Origin: a virus
DNA: 64,000 nucleotides
Reading direction: 5' to 3' (one strand)
Virus record (IMG/VR): IMGVR_UViG_3300023184_000070
Span: 1-64,000 of that record
Shown: piece by piece, positions 49,941 to 61,900 of the stretch
Layout of the letters: each line of letters begins with the position of its first letter
Position numbering within the stretch: the first letter of the stretch is position 1
Notes under the pieces: model-generated
Databases searched by the model: none
Told to the model about the DNA's origin: nothing
What the model saw: the letters and a program-made list of their open reading frames with translations, nothing else
Made by a program: the position numbers and the translations under genes

Positions 49941-52900
49941 ATGGCCGCTAGCAGAACACTAAATTTTTTACCAGAAATATTTCAGACTGATACCAATAAA
50001 AAGTTTTTATCAGCTACCCTGGATCAATTGATATCTGAGCCGTCGTTCACTAGACTCAATGGTTATATCGGACGAAACTTTGCACCTGGATATAAATCAA
50101 CTGACACGTATATTAGTGAGATAGATAGTAGCCGACAAAATTACCAACTTGAGCCTAGTATAGTAATAAAAAATGCAGCAGGCGAAATTGAACAGTATAG
50201 CGGATACTCTGATTTAATTAACAAAATACAATATTACGGTGGCGAAACTACAAATCACGACAGACTATTTTCTTCCGAATCTTATACCTATGATGGTTTA
50301 TTTGATTTTGATAAATTTATTAATTACAGCCAGTATTACTGGGTTCCCAATGGGCTCGACCCAGTACCAGTTACATCTGCAATTGTTAATAGTCAACAAA
50401 CTTTTACTATAACAAAAAATACAAATACAAATCTTTTTGATATTGACAGCAACCTTAGCAATCCTCGACTGGTAGTAGTGCGCGGCGGCCTTTATAAATT
50501 TAAAGTAAACCAGCCTGGCTCTAAATTTTGGATACAGACCGAACCCAGTGAAACTGGTACTAGAATTGGACAACCAAAAATCAGCAGCAGAGATGTATTG
50601 GGAGTTAGCAACAACGGAGCAGATGTAGGAGTTGTTGAGTTTAGAGTTCCACTTATTGACGTGCAGGACAATTTCTTAGCAATGCCATTGTTGAGTTCCG
50701 TGGATTACGCAACCACTACCCCAATGAATCAAATAGTTGGACAACGTTTTCAGGATGTAGTTAATACCCTAGGCGGTATTGATGGTATAACTTTGTCACC
50801 TGGAAACAAAACTATAATTTTTATTACAGATGGCATGCCAACTGTTTGGAAAATTCGTATGACCACAGCTGGCGGATCAAGTGATATTATTGCACTAGAT
50901 GTGTTTCAAGCACTGCCGGAGAATCATAAAGTATACGTGAGATCCGGCAATACCTACGCTGGCAAAGAATTTTTTAATAAATCTGTAATTAATAAACTTA
51001 CTCAAATTCCTGCACTAACTGCACAACTTAACAGATTATATTATCAAGATGCTACTAATCCTGCTGCTTATGGAATTATTGACATTGTCAATGACGCGGT
51101 AGATTCGATTGATGTACATGATGAAATTATTGGTAATAGTAAATTTACTAGTCCTAATGGTGTACAATTTACTAACGGACTAATGGTAACATTTGACAGT
51201 ACAGTCACACCATCTAACTATGCAAATAAAACGTATGTTGTTGAAGGTGTAGGTAAAAGTATTTCTTTAGTGGCATTTGCTAATTTAGTATGCCCAGAAC
51301 CTGGAGTATTAACTAGTCAAGTGCCGTTTGACAAAGTACCATATGGTTCTGGGGCATTTGATGAGGTCTATCGTGGACCAGTTACTCCTGATTATATTTT
51401 GTGTAATCGAGCCAGCTTAGATTTAAGTCCATGGGCTAGGCAAAATCGTTGGTTTCACATTGATGTTATTGAGGCAACTGCTAGATATAATCAAACAGTA
51501 CCAACATTTGATCAAGCCAGTCGCGCACAGAGACCAATCATTGAGTTTGATGCCAGCATACAATTAATTAATTCTGGACGAATCGGAAAACCACCTGTTG
51601 ATATCATTGATACAACATTAACAGATGTATTTGGTATTTCAAATAAACGGACTGTTGATTTTATTAATGTAGGGTTAACCTACACATTAAATTTTACTCC
51701 TGACGCTGGTGACAAAATAACTGTTACTGCCGGCAATATACTAGTTCCAGAATCAGAATATAGCATTGTTGGTAACGTGCTTACATTACACTCTGCGCAA
51801 ATGGGATTTGATATTCGTGTTGAGTCTACCCGGCAATCTAGTGTGCAAAATAGCCGATCGCTAGCAGTAAACGACATTGAATTCAAACAAGGGCAGCGTG
51901 TACTATTTGCAGCAGATCATGATCCTTTGGTAAGAACTCAAGCATATACTGTACAATATTCTATACAAAATGATTCTACTAGATATTCATATTATGACGG
52001 AAAAGGTAGTGGCCAAATTACTATTGAACCATTTGATATTAGTTTTGTAAGTGTCAGCAATCCGGCCATAGACGACAGTGATCCTGAATTGCCTAATAGG
52101 TATGTTTGGGAAGTAATAGGATCAAGTGATATACTAACTGCAACTGAAATTCGGGGACTTGATTACCCTGCAGGCGCAGCTATAGGAGTTGTAGATTCAG
52201 TTGTTAGCACCGGTAATAGACATTACTTAATTTATTTTACAACCAGTTATGAACTAACTGGTTATCAAATATTTGATATCCAATTAATTGGCTCCAGTGG
52301 CAGTAACTATGTATTTGGTGGCAACACAAAATTTACTACTGATTTAAAAGTTGGTGGGGCTATGTATACCATGGATGGTGTTTATATAGGTACTATCGCG
52401 CATATTAACACTGATACTAAATTGCGGCTTGAAGAAAAATCTAACGCAATACTCCTTGCACAAGAATACCAATACAGGGATCCAAGAATTCAATTGATAG
52501 TATCAAAAGATTCAGAAGACACCTATGATGAATTTGATAGTATTGTGGCACTGTCAGGCCCATGGCAAGGCATATCACTGTGGTATACTGGTACTGAATG
52601 GGTTAGATCACAGCAAAAAACTAAAGTTAATCAGCCACCAAAGTTTGATGTATTTGATTTAAATGATCGATCATTTTTGTCAAGCACATATACATCAAGT
52701 AAATTTGCTGGTACTGAAATTTTTTCTTATAGTGTAGGAACTGGCAACAATGACTCGGTGTTGGGATTCCCGTTATCGTATAGAAATTTCAATTCACTAG
52801 CAGACATATTGTTTAATAACGATTTTGACAATGATCAATTTACCCATGTGCGCAACGGAAAAATTGTATCTAAAAATGTTAATACTGGATACTTGCGCCA

Positions 52901-55900
52901 AAATACAAGTAGATTAGACTATACTAAACGAAATGTTTGGAGTACCCGGGACGAGTTAGATAAACAATATCAATCTATCAGCGCCACTTACACTGGCGAT
53001 AGTACATACTTTGAAATTGATGTGTTGCCTGCTCCAGCTATCAATGTTCCTAATCTTAAAGTGTTTTTAAACAATGTATTACTAAATTCAACCGATTACC
53101 AATTAGTAACAGTAGGAGCCAAGAAAGCTATACATGTTACTAAACAAATGTCCATTGGCGATATTGTTAACATTTTAATTTATAGTTTAGAACCCAGCAC
53201 CATTGGCTTTTATCAGGTGCCACAAAATTTAGATTATAACAGTAAAAATTTGCCGCTAACAACACTAACACTTGGGCAACTTAGAAATCATGTTACTGTA
53301 GTTGGTCAAAATTCGATTGGAGTATCGGGGGCAGTTCCTGGTAATAGTAATTTAAGAGACATTGATTTAAAAAATCATGGCGGCAATATATTGCAATCAG
53401 CTGCACCTACTATATACGCCAGTTTGTTTTTAATATCTAAGCAAGCTAATTTTATCAATGGTGTCGACTATGCACGAAGAGAATACAGTAAATTTAAAAA
53501 TAAATTTTTAGAAACTGCGCTAACTCTAAGTGGATTAGATTATAACAACCCATCAACCGCAGTTGATGTTATATTGCAAACAATTAATCAGGCGAAAAAC
53601 CCATCGTTTCCCTGGAATTCCAGCGATATGGTGCCATATGGCACATATACTGCAACACGATATACGGTTGTAGATCCATTGAACCGCCAATACAAAATAA
53701 ACTCTATTTTTGATATAACACAATTACAAACTCGTGCTATACTAGTTTATAGCGGCTCCCATCAGCTGGTATATGGCAAAGACTATTACTTTCCTTTAGA
53801 TCGTCCGGCGATTATCATTAATGACGCTGTTGATTTGATTGCCGGATCAATAATTGAAATAAGAGAATACAATACCGAAGGTAATTATATACCTGAAACT
53901 CCTACTAAGCTAGGCCTATATCCTAAATTCTTACCTGCTATATTCAATGATAATACTTACTCAAATCCAATACAAGTAATACAAGGGCACGACGGTAGCT
54001 TAACTCCAATTTTTGGCGACTATAGGGATTTGTTTTTACTAGAATTAGAAACAAGAATTTATAATAATATCAAAACCAATTACGGAAAATCTGGATTTGA
54101 CCTAAGAGATTACATCCCCGGTCGCTTTAGAGAGACTGAATACACTCTAGAAGAATTTGACGCAATCAAAGCTAGATCATTTATGAAATGGGCCGGCGCT
54201 AATCGTGTTAATTTTAATACTAATACCTATTATAAATCTGGTGACCCTTTCACTTACAATTATAAGTCTAGTACCGACGTTTTGTTTAATAAGTCGTTAC
54301 CAGGCTGGTGGCGCGGAATTTATAACTATTTTTATGATACTAATCGCCCACACACACATCCATGGGAAATGTTGGGATTCACAGAAACTCCGTCGTGGTG
54401 GGTCGAAACATACGGTCCTGTGCCATACACAGCTGAAAACCAATCGTTGTGGAAAGACCTTAGTTTGGGTATAATTCGTAAAGGTGCCCGCGCAGGCACT
54501 TATGCAAAATATGCCCGGGCAGAATTATTGTCAATTATCCCCGTAGACTTACATGGGAATTTATTACCACCACTGGGATTAATTGCAAAACAATTCAATG
54601 GTTCCCGTACAGCCGAAAGTTTTTCAATTGGCGACCAATCACCTGCTGAAAGTGCATGGATGCGCTCTAGTGATTATCCGTTTGCATTGCAACAGATAGT
54701 AGCAGTCATGAAACCAGCTATGTATTTTGCCATGTTGTTCGACACCACCGTATATCAAAAAAATAATTATTTTAACCAGTATCAAATACTTTCTACAGGG
54801 CAGCGATTAAATCCTACTGACATAACCATACACAGAGAAATAGTAAACGGATCTCCAGTCAACGCCGCAGGATATATTAATTACATTAGTGATTATTTAA
54901 TTGGTCAAGGTATTAATGGACCTGCAACTATTAGATCATTGTTATCTAATCTTAATGTGCAACTGTGCTATAAAACTGCTGGCTTCACTGATAAAAATTA
55001 TTTAACAGTATTAGCCGAGCAATACAGCCCTGGTAGTATAAATGAATCAATTATTATACCAGATCAAAATTATCAAATATATCTGAATAAGAGTGTACCA
55101 ATTGATCGTGTAACATACAGTGCGGTTATAATTGAAAAAACTGATACTGGATACTCAGTAACTGGATATGATAACAACTCACCATTTTTTGTTATCATAC
55201 CAAGTGATACCAACGGTGAAAGTTATAATATCAGTGTACAAAATATTGGCGCCACTATATATAAAAATTACCAATTTGTTAAATTATCTATTCCGTATGG
55301 TCATGAATTCACTTCTAGACAGCAAGTAGTAGATTTTTTAGTTAGTTACCAACGCTATTTAAATAGTCAAGGCTTTATATTTGATGAATACAATCAAGAT
55401 TTAGCAATGACACAAGATTGGGTTTTAAGTGCCCATGAATTCTTAACCTGGACTTTGCAAGGATGGAATTCTGGCAGCATGATGATTGTAAGCCCATGCA
55501 ATAACAAGTTAAATTTAATCAGTTCATATTCTGTTGTTGACGAAATAACAAACGAATATTTAGGCAGCAGAATACTTGATCCTAACTTCTCAGTAATTAA
55601 AAACGATAATTTATTCATTGTACGTGAAGCTGAAAATTTTGTAATACAAACTACTACTAACCAAACGATTGCGTATGCAGAACTTGATTTAGTGCAGCAC
55701 GAACACATATTAGTTTTTGATAATGTCACTATTTTTAATGATGTTATATACTCTCCTGAATTGGGCAGTAGACAGTATAGATTAAAATTAGTTGGCGAAA
55801 AAACTGCAAACTGGGATGGTTCTTTATACGCACCTGGATTTATATATAATTCTTCTAAAATTGCATTATGGAAAGCAAGTACAGATTATCACAAAGGTGA

Positions 55901-58900
55901 TATTGTTGATTACAAAAATACTTACTATACAGCAATACAGGATACAGCAGCAACCGATACTTTTATTTTAAAAGATTGGAAAATTATTAATAAAGAAGAT
56001 GTTAAAACTGGTCTATTGCCAAACTTTGCTACCAATGCTGCAAAATTTAACGATTTATATGATGTCGATAGCAGCACCACTAGCGAACAATTGCAAGAAT
56101 TTGGCGCTGGATTAATTGGATTCAGAAAACGAGATTATCTGACAGATTTAAATCTCAGTGTAACAAGCCAAATTAAATTTTATCAGGGATTTATTAAAGA
56201 CAAGGGTACTAAAAATGCAATTAATGCATTAAAAAATTCATTGTTTAATAATTTAAAAAATGATGTTACCTACTACGAAGAATGGGGATTCCGAGTAGGC
56301 GAGTATGGCGCACAAAATAGCAACCACACAGTCGAACTTCAGCTCGATGAGTCGTGGAAATATACTGGAGATTTAGGACTAGCTATCATTGACAATGATG
56401 CAGAGCCCATTAATGGAATAATTTCTATCCGTGATCAAAATTTATATGCTAGACCTTTGCAAAGAGTCCCTGTAAATTTCCTTAATAGAACACCTAATTC
56501 TTCAATTGAAGATGATATCCAATCAGCAGGATATGCAATCATTGATGATGTTGATGCTACAATTTTTGATAGTTCTACTTTTAATACTACTATCACAGAT
56601 CTCAGTGTAATTACCAGCGGGTTTACAATATGGGTAGCAAAAGGTAACAACAGGGATTGGGATATCTATAGAGTCAACGAGACTAACAACATAATCACTG
56701 ATATAGAATATGCATTAGATCTCCGCGGAAGAGTTAAAACTAAAAACCCACATAATTTTAAAGTAGGCGATATAGTACTCATTAAACAATTTAATGATTT
56801 GTTTAATGGATTTCAAGAAATAGTTGAAGTTGACACATTAACTTCTTTTGTAACCGCAACTACAATTGCACAAAATTTACTGTTAAAAAATTCACCAATA
56901 TCTGGAGCTGGAATCTTGTTTGTATTGAGTTCAATAAGATTCAATTCTCCAAAAGAAATTGCCAATGCAACACCGTTGCATACTTGGAAAGACGGTGATC
57001 TAACCTGGGTTGATGCCGATGAACACGGCAATTGGGTAGTTTATGAAAAGAGTTCGCCATGGCAATATGCTACTCTATTAGATATGCAGACCAGAGAACA
57101 CATGGCGTACTCGCATTATGGTACCTCAGTTAAAATTAGTCCCGATGGAAAGTTCATCGCAGTTGGCTCTCCGGGGGATTACAGTGGAGTTGGGGCGCTG
57201 CACGTATTTAAAAACGATGCTACAAAAAAAGAAATAGCCGTCCTGCCATTGGCAAAATCTAATATCACTGCATTGGGGTCAACAGTTGATGCCAGTGACC
57301 AACACATAATAGTAGGCGCACCCGATACTAATTTAGATACAGGCAAGGTTGTTGTATATTCTGTAATTGATCCGGCATATGTACGCCCAGTGCAGATAAT
57401 AGATAACCCCACTGGATTACCAGCATCAAAGTTTGGATCAAGCATATCAGTAAGTCAGAATGGACAATACCTTTATATTGGTAGCCCCGGGGTTGATCGG
57501 GTATTTTGCTATAAATTAGTTGACCATACGTTTAATACCACAGCTTTTAAAGCAGTAATTGGTAAATCGTATACATTACCGTATACAGTTGGAGCAGCCG
57601 AAAGTCTAGCAGTATATTATAAAAATGAATTATTAACCTTAGGTACTGATTACACAGTATCAAATAATTCAGTGGTTGTTAACTCATCAGTATTTAATAT
57701 CAACGAGTTTGATATATTCACTGAGCAGGAGGATGGGTTTATAGTTATAACTCGCAGAGCATACTATCAATACCTAAGTGTTATACTTGGGGCAGAGGCT
57801 GGAGTTCTTTTTGGGCACAGCGTAAAAACTGAAAGTACAGGAAAAATTCTAGTAATTGGCGCCCCAAACTCTAGAGTAAATGGCAAACTATATGCCGGCG
57901 CAGCATACGTTTATAAAAACACTAATAATAGTATCAGTTTAGTAGAAAAAATTAAACCAGATGTGTCCACATATCGTGCAAATTTTGGAACAAGCGTTGA
58001 AGTTTCTAATAATGATTGCAACATCTATGTAGGTGCACCTGGCTATAGCTATGATGAATATTCGGGTGGTGCAGTTTTTAGATTTGTTAATACTGGGCTA
58101 TTGCACGGCATTGTGGTATCCACACCAATTTCTGGTAATTTGTTATCAGGGAATATTGTTGTCAACGGTAATTTGATTAATTTCCCTGGCGGGGTAATCA
58201 GCAACCTGGCCTCTGCAATAAATCAAGCTAATATAAAAGGAATAATAGCAACATCATCGCAGAATATACTAACTATTAAATCTGCATTAACCACACCATT
58301 TAATAAATTAGAAGTATTACCAAACGGTAACTCACTAGATTACTATGGTATATCAGTATATAAATTAACAGAAAAAATAGTAAAACCATTTAAAGCCACA
58401 GGCGATAAATTTGGTAGTAAAGTAAGAACTTCTGCCAATGCTGAAACTTTGTTGATCAGCAGTATTAACGGGTCAATTGAATTGTATGCCAACTTGGATA
58501 ATGCAAAAACCACGTTTGATGGAAAAATTACAAGATTTATTGATTATTTTATGGGCACTGGGGCAGTGTACACATACGATTTTATGCCATCATCAATTAA
58601 AGATCTAGATCCCAACGGGCGCTTTAGTATGGCACAAGAATTTGGTACTGCTAATTTACGAGCTGGTGATTTGTTTGGAGACAGTGTTGATTTTAATTTA
58701 AATTCACTGGTAATCGGCGCAACCTTACACGACAATACTTTACCTGCTAAACAAGATGCTGGTCAAGTGTATTGTTACGAAAACGCAACTGGTAAAATTG
58801 GATGGAACAAAATAAAACATCAGTTACCAGCAGTTGATGTTAACGGTATTAATCGTATATTTTTATACGACGCTAAAACAAAATCTATGTTAACGTCATT

Positions 58901-61900
58901 GGACTACATAGATCCTGCAAAGGGTAAAGTGTTAGGGATAGCAGCACAAGATTTAGATTTTAAATCTAGTTACGATCCTGCAAGTTACAACTCTGGTACG
59001 GCTGTTGACCAAACAAGATCTAACGAATACCACTGGAATGCTGCGCAAGTTGGCGTTACATGGTGGAATTTAAATACTCTTCGTTATATTGATTACGAGC
59101 AAGGGGATATCAATTACCGTTTAAAAAATTGGGGTAAATTATTCCCTGGCAGTGATGTAGCAGTATACGAATGGGTCGCAAGTAACTTACTACCTAGTGA
59201 GTATTCAACAGTTGAACAAGGAACTCCGTTGTACGCAGATAACAGTGCATATGTAACTACATATGGACTTGATATAAACGGAGTAATCACCAGCACTTAT
59301 TACTACTGGGTTAAGGGTCGCAGTGATGTTCCGCGCAACGGTAAAAGATTGCTCAGTGCAACTGGAATTGAAAATGTTATTGCAAATCCAAAATTACAAA
59401 ATATACCCTATGCTGAAATATTATCAGATCGCAGCATTGGTTTAGTCAACTGTGAAAAATACATATCAGGAACAAATACAATTTTACAAGTTGATTATGA
59501 CAGCGTGTTAAACACCAACGTTATGCACAACGAATTTGAATTGGTGCAACAAGGAAATGGTAATAGTATTTTACCTACTAGAATTAGTGATAAGCTAGTC
59601 GACAGTTTAAGTGGAGTAGATCGCTTGGGTATGGTTGTGCCTGATCCTAAATTGCGATATTCGCAACAGATAGGACTGGGATTACGTCCACGCCAAACAC
59701 TGGTTCGAAACAGAAATACAGCACTTAAAAATATAGTTGAGTATGCCAATTTAGTATTCTCCGGAACTACCGCGTCAACTAAAATACAAAGTACACATAC
59801 TTACACATTGGCCAATTGGTTTGCTAAAGATCCAGAGCCGCCAGAATCTGAATATGACGTCAGAGCAGAAAATATTACAGAATTGGGATATGTAAACCAG
59901 TTTGACGAAGTTGGTGATATATTGGTTGGTCTGCGAGTACTGGTAGCAGATGATCAAGACTATTACGGACTATGGACACTACGAGAGCTTACAGCAGCCG
60001 GTGAATATGCAGTAGTTAAAAACCAACAATTTAATACTACGAAACTTTGGGGATTTGACACTTGGTACAGTAGCGAGTTCACCAGCGGTACTACAATAAA
60101 CTATATAGTTGAACAATATTCTGATATTGAAAAAATTAATATTGTGGCCGGTGACATAGTAAAAGTATTAAATGGTCCTAAAAAAGGATTTGAAATTTAC
60201 AAATTCTCTTCGGCAACCGATAGTGCATTGATTGCATTAGAGTTTGGCACATTAAAAATAAACGACTTAATTTGGAATACAGACATTAACGGGGTTGGAT
60301 TTGATAATGCAGTATTTGATGGCAGTTCATTTGATAATGATTATAGTCAAGAAATTAGAAACATCTTAATTGGATTGCAAAAAAACATATTAATTGAAGA
60401 TCTAGCTGATGACTATAATAAGTTAATGTTTGTTGCAGTTGATTACATACTAAGTGAACAGAAAAATATTGATTGGGCGTTTAAAACCAGCTTCATTGAT
60501 GTGTTACATCAGATACGCGATCTAGATCAGTTTCCTCTTTATGTTAAAGATAATACTTCGTACTATAAACAATATTTAGAAGAAGTTAAACCTTACAGAA
60601 CAAAGATACGCAATTACCGTGTGGGGTATACTGGCATGGATGTTGCATCTGCATACACATCTGATTTTGATTTGCCGGGCTATTACGATTCCGATCTAAA
60701 ACGATTCCGTAGTCCAAGTACTGAATACTTTGCAAAAGACAGCAAATTATTTTTGCTACCAGAATATCAAGATTGGTATAATAATTATTTGAACAGCATT
60801 GCCAGCGTTACAGTTACTAACCGCGGGCAAGGATATACTGAAGCACCAGTAATTACTATCATTGACAGTGCCGGATCCGGTACTGGTGTAGTAGCATACG
60901 CAACAATTGGAGAAATAGCAGGTACTATTGACAGTATTACTATCGTTAATCCTGGAAAAAATTTCCGTGGCGAACCTAAAGTTCTTATCAGTGGAGTTGG
61001 TACTGGGGCAACCGCAGTTGCTAGACTATCTAACAATAAAGTTCGCAGTATTAAGACAACACTGAAGTTTGATAGGGTTGACTATTCTACAGATATAACT
61101 GAGTGGTTACCTAACACCAGCTACGCTAGTGGACGCCGTGTGAGTTATGGCGGTCAAGGTTACATGGCAACGGATGCAGTCCCTGCAGGCCAATTGTTTA
61201 ATTTTGCTTTGTTTGAAAAAATAGCAGATACTGATTACAAATCTGCTGTTGACAGAATTGCTTCAAGATACCAACCAACCAAACATCAGGTGCCTAGAGA
61301 ATTTGATCCTGCTACTGGGGTAATAAACTTATCTAGAATAGTTCCGGTCGCTGATTATCGTGTCAATGACAATACTGAAATTTATAATGATACGTCGTTG
61401 GCCTCTCCAATGAACTATGATGATGCAACAGGTACAAATTTAACAGATATTAATTTATCAGGTGGTACTTTTGTTGAAGAAAAGATAGCTCGCGCCCCAG
61501 AAGAACTAATCCCCGGAACTACACTAGATACACTAGTAATGACTGTTATCACTGATATCAGTGCAAATATTGGAGCGCCAGGCAATGTTGCTTATCGAAT
61601 GTTTAAAAGCATCGATGAAAATACCGAATACTACTCAGTGACTGGAAGCAATGTTAGTTTGTTAACTTCGACGTTGAATAGAACTGATACTACTGCTAAT
61701 GTTGCAAGTGTATCGTTGGTGTTTGGTGGGGTAACTACTGGATCTGTGTTTATTAACGGCGAAAAAATTATCTACCGTGACGTGGATTTTGAGAACAATC
61801 GATTGTTACATTTAAGTCGCGGTGTGGGCGGGACTCCAATTCCGGCTACTCACAGCGTTGACAGTAGAGTCGAATCTGCAGGTCCTGATTTAGCTATACC

